Shown here in pieces: positions 9,730 to 17,838 of a DNA stretch of 64,000 nucleotides; position 1 is the stretch's first letter, and every line of letters starts with the position of its first letter. The position numbers were made by a program, and so were the translations under genes. This stretch comes from Streptomonospora nanhaiensis. Lineage in GTDB: Bacteria > Actinomycetota > Actinomycetes > Streptosporangiales > Streptosporangiaceae. Location: positions 62,001-126,000 of the forward strand of contig NZ_JACCFO010000001.1 of NCBI RefSeq assembly GCF_013410565.1. Direction: 5' to 3'. The notes beneath the pieces are model-generated. The model ran no database searches. It was not told the DNA's origin and was given only the letters and a program-made list of their open reading frames with translations.

Positions 9730-11505
9730 GCCCCGCCACCTCGGCCCTCGGGGCGCGGGCCGCCCTGGCGGCCATGACCCGAGGACCTCCGCCGGCTGCC
9801 CGCCGAGGACCTGCCCGGCCTCGCCGCGCAGATCCGCGCGTTCCTCGTCGATACGGCCGCGCGCACCGGCGGGCACCTGGGCCCCAACCTGGGGGCGGTC
9901 GAGCTGACCATCGCCGTGCACCGGGTGTTCGACTCCGCGCGCGACTCCCTGGTCTTCGACACCGGCCACCAGACCTACGTGCACAAGATCCTCACCGGGC
10001 GCGCCGAGGCGTTCGCCACCCTCCGCCAGGAGGGCGGCCTGTCGGGCTACCCCTCGCGGGCGGAGTCGCGCCACGACCTGATCGAGAACTCCCACGCCTC
10101 CACCGCGCTGTCCTACGCCGACGGCCTGGCCAAGGCCGCCGCCCTGCGCGGAACGGCCGGGCGGCGCGTGGTGGCCGTGGTCGGCGACGGCGCGCTCACC
10201 GGCGGCATGAGCTGGGAGGCGCTCAACAACCTGGGCGCGGCGCCGGAGCGGCCGGTGGTCGTGGTGCTCAACGACAACGGCCGCTCCTACTCGCCCACGG
10301 TCGGCGGCATCGCCCGCCACCTGGCCGCGCTGCGCGCCGGGTCCGGGGGCCCCACGGTCTTCGAGGACCTGGGGCTGGCCTACCTCGGCCCGGTCGACGG
10401 CCACGACACCGCCGCCGTGGAGGCCGCGCTGCGCGCCGCCGCCGCGCTGGAGCGCCCGGTGGTGGTCCACTGCGTGACGGCCAAGGGCAAGGGCTACGCC
10501 CCGGCCGAGGCCGACGACAGCGACCACATGCACACCGTGGGCGCGATCGACCCCGGCACCGGGCGCCCGGTGCGCCCGGCCGCCCCCACCTGGACCTCGG
10601 TGTTCGGCGAGGAGGTCACCGCCATCGGCGCCGAGCGCCCCGACGTGGTGTGCGTGACCGGCGCCATGCGGCTGCCGGCCGGGCTGGGGCCCTTCGCGCA
10701 GCGCTTCCCCCAACGGGTCTACGACGTCGGGATCGCCGAACAGCACGCGGTCACCTCCGCCGCCGGGCTGGCCCTGGGCGGCCTGCACCCGGTGGTGGCC
10801 GTCTACGCCGCGTTCCTGGGGCGGGCGGTGGACCAGGTGCTGACCGACGTCGCGCTGCACCGGCTGCCGGTGACCTTCGTGCTGGACCGCGCCGGTATCA
10901 CCGGTCCCGACGGCGCCAGCCACCACGGCATGTGGGACGCCTCGCTGCTGCCGGTGGTGCCCGGCCTGGCCCTGGCGGCCCCGCGCGACTGCGCCCGGCT
11001 GCGCGAACTCCTGCGCGAGGCCGTGGCCACCGAGGACGGCCCCACCGCGCTGCGCTACCCCAAGGCGTCGGTGGGCCCCGACATCCCGGCGCTGTGCCGG
11101 GCCGGCGGCTGCGACGTCCTGCGCGAGGACCCCGGCGCGCGGGTGCTGCTGGTGGCGGTGGGGCCGATGGCCCGGCCCTGCCTGGAGGCCGCGGCCGACC
11201 TCGCCGCCGACGGCGTGCCCACCGCCGTGGTCGACCCGCGCTGGTGCGCCCCGCTGCCGGCGGGACTGTGCGCGCTCGCCGAGGACCGCGATCTGGTGGT
11301 GGCGGTCGAGGACACCTGCGTGACCGGGGCCCTGGGCGGGCGGCTGGCCCAGGCGCTGGCCAACCGCCCCCGGCCGCCCCGGGTGCTCACCCAGGCCCTG
11401 CCGCCGCGCTTCCTTCCGCACGCGGCCCGCCCCCGGCTGCTGGCCGAGGCCGGCCTGGACGCCGCCGGGATCGCCCGCCGGGTCCGCCGCCACCTGTCGG
11501 GCTGA
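9726..11505 (+). CDS. dxs: DXS-like 1-deoxy-D-xylulose-5-phosphate synthase with frameshift near its start
   Basis: DXS makes DXP from pyruvate and glyceraldehyde 3-phosphate, the first MEP step. From about 9778 the frame gives a full [46 protein letters not shown], the TPP motif [30 protein letters not shown] with the catalytic Glu, and [10 protein letters not shown]. No ordinary start codon exists in this frame between the in-frame TGA at 9775 and GTG 9916, and starting at 9916 would remove the conserved TGGH histidine region. ATG 9726 overlaps the ispH stop (ATGA) and reads 17 codons that end in ALAAMT, which joins well to the DXS N-terminus after a frame change at ~9777-9781. So this is one gene with a real or artefactual +1-type shift. 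It would be ~593 residues if repaired. Confidence 0.82.
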
Positions 11506-11926
11506 GCCCCCAACCCGCCGCCGGGGGAGCGGCCCGCGCCAGTGGTGTGCACTGCGCGCCCGTGTGCACCGCGCGCACCGTGCGCGGGCCGCCCCGCCGC
11601 CGCGCGGTCCCGTGCGCCCGGTGCGCGCGGGCCGCTCTCCTCCCGGTGCCGTCGCACGCGGCCTCCCGCCGGCTCGGGGACGTGCGCGTCCGTGCACGTC
11701 GCGGCCGATTTCCCCGTGGGCATCCCCGGTTCAGCGGCGCGCTCCGCCCCCGGCCCGATCCCGCACCCCCGACGGCGCACCGGTTTCCGGTTCTTCCGTG
11801 ACGCAGTGCACACTTACGACCCCGTTGCGCGTTTTGGTCAAGTTTCCCGCCATGTGTTGCGCAACATGAGCACATCGGTCATTATCTGGGAGTTAACTTG
11901 CGCGAAATGAGCACGTAGGAGTCAAG
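11506..11926 (+). promoter_or_regulatory. Promoter/operator region of the DeoR-type operon
   Basis: The 421-base gap ends in an AT-richer stretch (11800-11915). The near-repeat TTGCGCAACATGAGCAC (11857-11873) recurs as TTGCGCGAAATGAGCAC (11898-11914), 41 bases apart, and a third TTGCGC is at 11825. The first copy sits in the palindrome TGTTGCGCAACA (11855-11866). These are good candidates for operators of the adjacent regulator. The first ~250 bases show GC-rich short repeats only. Confidence 0.55.
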
Positions 11927-12712
11927 GTGCGCCATCAAGAGCTGCTCGACGCCGTCACCGACGGCGTCCAGCGGGTCGAGGACCTCGCCCGGACGCTCGG
12001 CATCAGCCCCTCCACCGTCCGGCGGGGCCTCGCCGAGCTGGAGCAGGCCGGCAAGGTCGTGCGCACCCACGGCGGCGCCGTGCCCGCCCCCGCGGGCGGG
12101 GAGCTGTCCTGGACGCAGAAGAGCCTGCGCAACGCCCCGGCCAAGCGGCGCATCGCAGCCGGCGCGGCCGACCTGGTCCAGGACGACCACGTGGTGCTGC
12201 TCGACGCGGGCAGCACGACCACGTTCATCGCCGAGCGCCTGGCCCAGCGGTCGGGCCCCACCGTCGTCACCAGCGGCCTGGGGCCCATGACCGCGCTGCA
12301 CGACGCCGAGGGCATCGAGCTGATCGTCATCGGCGGCCGGGTGCGGCGCCGGCGCGGCTCCATCGTGGGCGACTACGCCCGCGGCGTACTCGACCGCATC
12401 ACCGCCGACATCGCCTTCATCGGGGCCGACGGGATCGTCCCCGGCCGCGGCATCAACTGCCCCAGCCCCGAACTGGCGGCGATGAAGGAACTCCAGATGC
12501 GCGGCGCGCGCACGGTCGTGGTGGTGGCCGACTCCAGCAAGGTGCGTGCCGACGAGTACGCCTACTGGGCGGTCCTGCCCGGCCACTACGTCCTCCTCAC
12601 CGACGACGGCATCAGCGCGGAGGACACCCAGCTCCTCGAAGCGGACCCCTCGTGCGAACTCCGCGTCGTGGAGACGGCAGGCGCCCCCAACCCGCCTGCG
12701 GCAACGGATTGA
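11927..12712 (+). CDS. DeoR-family transcriptional regulator
   Basis: A 261-residue regulator with an N-terminal winged helix (RVEDLARTLGISPSTVRRGLAELEQAGKVVRTHGGA, residues ~15-50) and a DeoR C-terminal sensor domain (DAGSTTTFIAERLA, TSGLGPMTAL, VIGGRVRRRRGSIVG, FIGADGI, VVADSSKV). Such regulators bind phosphorylated sugars and usually repress the neighbouring catabolic operon. GTG 11927 follows AGGAG at five bases. Here it heads the permease-kinase-dehydrogenase operon, so a phosphorylated four-carbon sugar acid or a downstream triose phosphate is the likely effector (inference). The repeats just upstream suggest autoregulation. Confidence 0.9.
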   Translation: MRHQELLDAVTDGVQRVEDLARTLGISPSTVRRGLAELEQAGKVVRTHGGAVPAPAGGELSWTQKSLRNAPAKRRIAAGAADLVQDDHVVLLDAGSTTTFIAERLAQRSGPTVVTSGLGPMTALHDAEGIELIVIGGRVRRRRGSIVGDYARGVLDRITADIAFIGADGIVPGRGINCPSPELAAMKELQMRGARTVVVVADSSKVRADEYAYWAVLPGHYVLLTDDGISAEDTQLLEADPSCELRVVETAGAPNPPAATD

Positions 12713-12731
12713 CCCCACGAAAGGGGCGGAC

Positions 12732-14129
12732 ATGGAACTACAGCTTCTCGCGGCGCTGCTCGTCGGCGTCGCCGCGGTGGTCGCGATCATCGTCTGGACG
12801 CGACTGGACGCGTTCGTCGGCCTGCTGGCCGGCGCGCTGGTCACCGGTGTGATCGCCGGCGTGCCGGTCACCGAGCTGATCGAGCACATCACCACCGGCT
12901 TCGGCAACACCCTCGCCGGAATCGGCATCGTCATCGCCCTGGGCGTGATGATCGGCAAGGTGCTGGAGGAGAGCGGCGGCGCCGACGCGCTGGCGCGGAT
13001 GTTCCTGAACATGGCGGGCAAGGGCCGCGAGGACGTCGCCATGACCGCCACCGGCGCGGTCGTCTCCGTCCCGGTGTTCTGCGACTCCGGCTTCGTCATC
13101 CTGCACCCGCTGGCCCGCTCGCTGGCCCGGCGCTACGGCAAGCCCCTGGTGACCCTGTCGCTGGCGCTGGCCGGCGGCCTGTCCATCACCCACCACCTGG
13201 TGCCGCCCACCCCCGGCCCGCTCGCCGCCGTGGGCCTGCTCGGCGCCGACCTGGGCACCGTGATCCTGGCCGGCGGCCTGATGTCGATCGTGCTCATCCC
13301 CGTCGTGGTCACCTACGCCCGCATCATGGGCCCGCGCCTGGAGAAGCAGCTCGACCCCGACCTCGTGCCCGAGATGGCCGCGGCAGGCTCGGGATCGTCG
13401 GGTACCGGCTCCGGCTCCGCGTCGGGTTCCGCCGGGACGGACGCCGAGCCCACCGCGCCCGAGCGCCCCCGCGTCAACCCGCTGGTGGCGGCGATCCCGC
13501 TGCTGCTGCCGCTGCTGCTGATCATCGGCAACACCGTCAGCACGGCCGCCGCCGAGGGCACCGCCGTGGCCGAGCTCTTCACCTTCATCGGCAACCCCGC
13601 CATCGCGCTGCTCATCGGCCTGGCCGTCGCCGTCTACGTGCTGCCCCGCCGCGGCACCCCCCGCAAGACCGTCATCGGCTGGCTGACCGCCGCCGCGGCC
13701 TCGGCCGGCATGATCGTCTTCATCACCGGCGCCGGCGGCGCCTTCGGCGAGGTCCTGCGCCAGTCCGGCGTGGGCGACGCCCTCGGCGAGGCCGTGGCCG
13801 GCTGGCCCGTCCCGATGTTCCTGATGCCCTTCATCATCGCCACCTTCGTGCGGCTGGCGCAGGGCTCGGGCACGGTCGCCATGATCACCGCCGCCACCCT
13901 CAGCGCCCCCGTGGTGCAGTCCGCCGGCGTCGACCCCACCGTCGCGGTGCTCTCCGCCTGCGCCGGGTCGTTCGTCTTCTCCTACGTCAGCGACTCCTAC
14001 TTCTGGGTGGTCACCCGGTTCACCGGGCTGTCCGGGGGCGCCGCCGTGAAGATGTGGTCGGGCATGTCGACGGTGCTGTGGGCGGCCAGCCTGCCGCTGC
14101 TCGGTATCGCCGCGCTGATTCTGGGATAG
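12732..14129 (+). CDS. GntP-family sugar-acid permease
   Basis: A 465-residue, very hydrophobic protein with about 12 membrane spans, of the gluconate:H+ symporter (GntP) family. Family features visible: FGNTLAGIGIVIALGVMIGKVLEESGGAD, PVFCDSGFVILHPLA, ITHHLVPPTPGPLAA and RLAQGSGTVAMITAA. A Ser/Gly-rich cytoplasmic loop (about residues 218-245) breaks the protein into two halves. The 19-base gap to the regulator and nine-base gap to the kinase show an operon. Given the partners it most likely imports D-threonate or a related C4 sugar acid rather than gluconate; this rests on context only. Confidence 0.92.
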   Translation: MELQLLAALLVGVAAVVAIIVWTRLDAFVGLLAGALVTGVIAGVPVTELIEHITTGFGNTLAGIGIVIALGVMIGKVLEESGGADALARMFLNMAGKGREDVAMTATGAVVSVPVFCDSGFVILHPLARSLARRYGKPLVTLSLALAGGLSITHHLVPPTPGPLAAVGLLGADLGTVILAGGLMSIVLIPVVVTYARIMGPRLEKQLDPDLVPEMAAAGSGSSGTGSGSASGSAGTDAEPTAPERPRVNPLVAAIPLLLPLLLIIGNTVSTAAAEGTAVAELFTFIGNPAIALLIGLAVAVYVLPRRGTPRKTVIGWLTAAAASAGMIVFITGAGGAFGEVLRQSGVGDALGEAVAGWPVPMFLMPFIIATFVRLAQGSGTVAMITAATLSAPVVQSAGVDPTVAVLSACAGSFVFSYVSDSYFWVVTRFTGLSGGAAVKMWSGMSTVLWAASLPLLGIAALILG

Positions 14130-14138
14130 GAGGAGACC

Positions 14139-15548
14139 GTGGCCCACGTGCTCGTCGTCGCCGACGACCTCACCGGCGCCAACGCCACCGGCGCGCGGTT
14201 CGCGCGCGCCGGAATGCGGGTGGCCACCGTGGCCCCCGACCAGGCGGCGCGCGCCGCCCGCGACTACGACGTGGTCGTGACCAACCTCGACAGCCGGCAC
14301 GTGCCGCCCGCGCGGGCGGCCGGGCTGGTGGCCGAGGCGGTGGCGGCGGTGTGGCCCGTGGGCCTGGTGGTCAAGCGCACCGACACCACCCTGCGCGGCA
14401 ACATCGGCGCCGAACTGGAGGCGGCCTGGCGCGCGGTCCGCGAGCGGGTCGACCCCCGCGTGCGGGTGCGCGCCCTGTTCGCCCCGGCCTTCCCCGCCTC
14501 GGGCCGGGTCACCGTCGACGGCGTGCAGCTGCTCGACGGGCTTCCGCTGGAGCGCAGCGAGCTGGCCCTGGACCCGCTCAACCCCATGCGCACCAGCGTC
14601 GTCGCCGACATCGTCGCCCAGCAGACCGACCTGGCGGTGCGCCACGTGCCGCTGCGCACGGTCACCCAGGGCACGCTGGCCACCGCCCTGGCGGTGGGCG
14701 ACGAGCCGATCGTGCTGTGCGACGCGCTGACCGAGCAGCACCTGGCCGACATCGCCCAGGCCGCCGCCCAGGTCGCGCGCGAGCAGGACACCGTGTGGGT
14801 GGCGGTGGACCCCGGGCCCACCGGGGCGCTGCTGGCCGACGCGCTGCGGCTGCGCGGCCGGGCTGCGCCGGCCGGGCCGCTGCTGGCGGTGGTGGGCAGC
14901 GCCACCGAGCTGACCCGCCGCCAGCTCGACACGCTGGCGCGCACCGGCCCGGTCCGGTTCGTCGACGTCGACGCCGCCCGCCTGGCGTCGGCCGACACCG
15001 CCTACCGCGCCGCCCTGGCCCGCGAGGTCGTTGCCCACCTGGAGGAGGCGGAGTTCCCCGAACCGGTCGTGGTGCGCACGGCCGGCTCGGCCCGCGACGT
15101 GGTCGACCTGCCCGAGGCCGCCAAGCTCGCCCTGCCCGGGCTGCTGGCGGCGCTGGTGGCCGACGTGGTCGCGCGCACCGCGGGCACCGCCGCGCCCAGC
15201 GGGCTCTACACCAGCGGCGGCGAGGTCACCTCGGCCGTGCTGGACGCGCTGGGCGTGCGCGCCTTCGAGGTGGGCGGCGAGGTCGTCCCGCTCGCCGTCC
15301 ACGGCCGCCTCAGCGGCGGCCCCCTCGACGGCGTGCCGGTGGTGACCAAGGGCGGGCTCGTCGGCGACGACAGCACGCTCGTGGAGTGCTTCGGCCGGCT
15401 GCGCCGCGCGGTCCAGGCGCGCATGCGCACGGTCGCCGCCGAGGTCGCCGAGCACCCCGCGCCCACGGCGCGACCCGCCCCCGGCGCGCCGGGGCGCGAG
15501 CCCGCCCCGCCGGGCGCGGCACCGGCGGCGCACCGCCGCGCCGGCTGA
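14139..15548 (+). CDS. dtnK: Four-carbon acid sugar kinase (DUF1537 family, DtnK-like)
   Basis: A 469-residue kinase of the family formerly called DUF1537, which phosphorylates the C4 hydroxyl of threonate or erythronate. The N-terminal substrate domain starts with VVADDLTGANATG and contains NLDSRHVP, KRTDTTLRGNIGAEL and the FAPAFPASGRVTVDG segment. The C-terminal nucleotide domain has VVGSATELTRRQ, LYTSGGEVTSAVLDALGV and VTKGGLVGDDSTLVECF. The last ~35 residues are an Ala/Pro/Gly tail not needed by the family. GTG 14139 follows AGGAGGAGA. Pairing with a PdxA2-type dehydrogenase, without the aldolase and isomerase of the alternative routes, points to the D-threonate pathway established for such pairs. 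Confidence 0.9.
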   Translation: MAHVLVVADDLTGANATGARFARAGMRVATVAPDQAARAARDYDVVVTNLDSRHVPPARAAGLVAEAVAAVWPVGLVVKRTDTTLRGNIGAELEAAWRAVRERVDPRVRVRALFAPAFPASGRVTVDGVQLLDGLPLERSELALDPLNPMRTSVVADIVAQQTDLAVRHVPLRTVTQGTLATALAVGDEPIVLCDALTEQHLADIAQAAAQVAREQDTVWVAVDPGPTGALLADALRLRGRAAPAGPLLAVVGSATELTRRQLDTLARTGPVRFVDVDAARLASADTAYRAALAREVVAHLEEAEFPEPVVVRTAGSARDVVDLPEAAKLALPGLLAALVADVVARTAGTAAPSGLYTSGGEVTSAVLDALGVRAFEVGGEVVPLAVHGRLSGGPLDGVPVVTKGGLVGDDSTLVECFGRLRRAVQARMRTVAAEVAEHPAPTARPAPGAPGREPAPPGAAPAAHRRAG

Positions 15549-15572
15549 ACGCACCGGGACAGAAGTGACGGC

Positions 15573-15600
15573 GCCCGGCCGCGCGACCGCGCGGCCGGGC
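15573..15600 (+). promoter_or_regulatory. Intercistronic stem-loop
   Basis: A perfect 13-base-pair GC stem (15573-15585 with 15588-15600) lies between the kinase and pdxA2 genes, 24 bases before the latter's start. No T-tract; probably an mRNA-stability or attenuation element. Confidence 0.55.
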
Positions 15601-15623
15601 CGGCCAATGGGAGGAAACCCGCA

Positions 15624-16667
15624 ATGTCCGAACCAACGCAGACCGCCCCCGGGCGCCCCGCCCTCGCGGTGACCGTGGGCGACCCCGTGGGGATCGGCCC
15701 CGAGATCACCGTGCGCACCCTCACCGAGGTCGCCGCCTCCGCGTCGGCCCGCGCCGTCGTGGTGGCCGACCCCGCCGTGCTGCGGCGCGCCGCCGCCGTC
15801 TGCGGTATCGACGTGGAGGTGCGCGCCCTGACCTCCTGGGACCTGCCCGCCGAGAAGGACGGTGTCATCGACTGCTTCGACATCGGCGTCCTGGGCGACA
15901 CCGAGCTGCCCTGGGGCGTGGTCGACAAGCGGGCCGGCCAGGCCGCCGTGCGCGCGATCGAGGTGGCCACCGGCGCGGCGATGGCGGGCAGTGTCGCCGG
16001 GATCGTCACCGGCCCCATCAACAAGGAGGCCATCTGGGCGGCCGGCAGCGAGCACCTGGGCCACACCGAGATGCTGGGCGCCCTCACCGGGGTCACCCGG
16101 CAGAACACCATGTTCGTGGTGCGCGGCAAGAAGATCTTCTTCGCCACCCGGCACGTCTCGCTGCGCACGGCGCTGGACCAGGTCAGCGTCGACCACCAGG
16201 TCAAGAGCATCGAGGAGGCGCTGACGGCGCTGCGGGTGTTCGGCCACGACAACCCGCGCCTGGCCGTGGCCGCCATCAACCCCCACGGCGGCGAGAACGG
16301 CGCGTTCGGCCGCGAGGAGATCGACCACCTCGCCCCGGCGGTGGAGCGGGTGCGCGCCACCGGTGCCGACGTGTCCGGCCCGGTGCCCGCCGACTCCGTG
16401 TTCCACCAGCTGCTCCAGGACCGCTACGACGGCGTGCTCTCCCAGTACCACGACCAGGGGCACATTGCCGCCAAGACCTTCGACTTCGACGGCACGATCT
16501 CGGTCACCGTGGGGCTGCCGATCCTGCGCACCTCGGTCGACCACGGCACCGCCTTCGACATCGCGGGCACCGGCAAGGCCAACCCGGGCACCATGCGCTC
16601 GGCGTTCCTGCACGCCTGCGAGTTCTCCCACTACGCCGACCGCATCCGCGCGGAGTACGGCTCCTAG
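15624..16667 (+). CDS. pdxA2: PdxA2-type 4-phospho-D-threonate 3-dehydrogenase
   Basis: A 347-residue NAD-dependent dehydrogenase/decarboxylase of the PdxA family. Visible motifs: VGDPVGIGPEI, TGPINKEA, HLGHTEMLGALTG, ATRHVSLRTAL, NPHGGENGAFGREE, LSQYHDQGHIAAKT and TSVDHGTAFDIAGTG; the His residues in the last three groups are metal ligands. Genuine PdxA acts in vitamin B6 synthesis; a PdxA beside a DUF1537 kinase and a sugar-acid permease is instead the catabolic PdxA2, giving dihydroxyacetone phosphate and CO2. ATG 15624 is preceded by GGGAGGAAA. Its stop codon TAG is the last three bases of a CTAG where the insertion sequence begins, so the coding region is untouched. Confidence 0.92.
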   Translation: MSEPTQTAPGRPALAVTVGDPVGIGPEITVRTLTEVAASASARAVVVADPAVLRRAAAVCGIDVEVRALTSWDLPAEKDGVIDCFDIGVLGDTELPWGVVDKRAGQAAVRAIEVATGAAMAGSVAGIVTGPINKEAIWAAGSEHLGHTEMLGALTGVTRQNTMFVVRGKKIFFATRHVSLRTALDQVSVDHQVKSIEEALTALRVFGHDNPRLAVAAINPHGGENGAFGREEIDHLAPAVERVRATGADVSGPVPADSVFHQLLQDRYDGVLSQYHDQGHIAAKTFDFDGTISVTVGLPILRTSVDHGTAFDIAGTGKANPGTMRSAFLHACEFSHYADRIRAEYGS

Positions 16668-17598
16668 GTCCTGTTTTTTGAAAGGTCTGCGGGGCGGGCT
16701 GGTCTTCGGTAATCCTTGGGATCCATGGTCCGACGCCATGAACTCACCGACGCCGAGTGGGACCTGCTCGCCCCGCTCATGCCCGCCCACCCCCGCAAAG
16801 GCAAGCGGTGGGCCGACCACCGCCGCGTCATCAACGCCATCCTCTACCGCACCAGGACAGGCATCCCCTGGCGCGACCTGCCCGAACGCTACGGCCCCTG
16901 GGAAACCGCCGCCGGACGCCACCGCCGCTGGTGCCTGGACGGCACCTGGCAGCGCATCGCCGACCGGCTGCGCATCGACGCCCTCACCGGCGCCGAACTC
17001 ACCGCCGGTATCGACTCCACCGTGATCCGCGCCCACCACCACGCCGCCGGAGCCCCAAAAAAGGGGAGGCGGCCCGGGACGAAGGGGACAGGGCCCAAGC
17101 ACTCGGGCGCTCGCGGGGCGGCTGGTCCACCAAGATCCACCTGATCGCCGACACCCGCCGGCGGCCGCTGGTCCTGGCCCTCACCCCCGGCCAGCACGCC
17201 GACACGGTGATGCTGCGGCCTCTGCTGGAGCGGCTGCGCCTGGCGCGCTCCGGGGGGCGGGCGCGCACCCGCCTGGACCGGTTGCTGGGCGATAAGGCCT
17301 ACTCCAGCCGCGCCAACCGGTCCTACCTGCGCCGGCGCAAGACCAAGGCGACCATCGCCGAGCCCGCCGACCAGCGGGCCAACCGGCTGCGGCGCGGTTC
17401 GGCGGGCGGCAGGCCCCCGTCCTTCGACCGGGAGGCCTACCGCTTGCGCAACACCGTCGAGCGCGCGATCAACCTGCTCAAGCAGAACCGCGCGGTGGCC
17501 ACCCGCTATGACAAGCGGGCCGTGATCTTCGAGGGCACCGTCCAGGTGGCCTCGATCAGGATCTGGCTGCGCGACCTTACCCGTTCAACAAACACTGC
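16668..17598 (+). mobile_element. IS5-family insertion sequence, complete (931 bp)
   Basis: The element lies between two CTAG tetranucleotides (16664-16667 and 17599-17602). Its ends are imperfect inverted repeats: the left end GTCCTGTTTTTTGAAAGG matches the reverse complement of the right end GCAGTGTTTGTTGAACGG at 13 of 18 positions. It holds one transposase in two frames. Size, ends, CTAG target and gene layout fit the IS427-like group of the IS5 family. It appears intact and may be active. The left copy of CTAG carries the pdxA2 stop codon; the right copy carries the transposase stop. Confidence 0.88.
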
Positions 17599-17602
17599 CT
17601 AG
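16725..17602 (+). CDS. IS5-family transposase made by -1 frameshift
   Basis: The first frame starts at ATG 16725 (MVRRHELTDAEWDLLAPLMP, then GIDSTVIRAHHH with the first catalytic Asp) and would stop alone at 17144. The second frame, one base back, carries the rest: WSTKIHLIADTRRRPL, LLGDKAYSS with the second Asp, and NTVERAINLLKQNRAVATRYDKR with the catalytic Glu. The switch site is the A6 run at 17057-17062, in the codons for PKKG, with a GGGG run after it. A -1 slip there fuses the frames into a ~292-residue DDE enzyme, the usual mode for this IS group. All catalytic residues are present. Confidence 0.9.
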
Positions 17603-17687
17603 CAAGCACCCGCCCTCGCGCCTTCCCCCCAGGGGTGCACGCGGGCCGGTATCCGTCCGCCGGCCGCGCGTGCGCCCGCAGGCCGCC

Positions 17688-17720
17688 GTGCCCCCGCACC
17701 CCCTCGGGGTGCGGGGGCAC
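17688..17720 (+). terminator. Perfect GC stem-loop downstream of the IS
   Basis: A 15-base-pair perfect stem (17688-17702 with 17706-17720) with the 3-base loop CTC. No T-tract, as usual in these genomes. It probably was the transcription end of the threonate operon before the IS landed. Confidence 0.6.
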
Positions 17721-17739
17721 GTTGCGCGGCCCCGGAAGT

Positions 17740-17755
17740 TGAGTAGACGTACTCA
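17740..17755 (+). promoter_or_regulatory. Palindrome TGAGTAGACGTACTCA upstream of DUF2157 gene
   Basis: An inverted repeat (TGAGTA-N4-TACTCA) lies 84 bases before the DUF2157 gene in a less GC-rich stretch. Its form suggests a dimeric regulator's site or a promoter element. The cognate factor is unknown. Confidence 0.45.
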
Positions 17756-17838
17756 CGCCTTCACCCCGGCCGCCACGATGGGATGGGTACACCGGTCGGC
17801 GACCGGTGACCCCGGAGGCGACGAGGAGGCGGACGCAC

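Noticed and set aside
9916-11505. DXS starting at GTG 9916 as a normal shorter enzyme
   Set aside because: This would lose the conserved [14 protein letters not shown] region that is clearly encoded just upstream in the same frame.
7216-11697. Very long reverse-strand open frame opposite the encapsulin/ispH/dxs genes
   Set aside because: It is a GC-frame shadow: Gly/Ala/His/Arg-rich without domains, lying fully antisense to well-supported genes.
12738-17102. 1454-codon reverse-strand open frame opposite the threonate operon
   Set aside because: Low-complexity composition and no domain; antisense to strong family matches.
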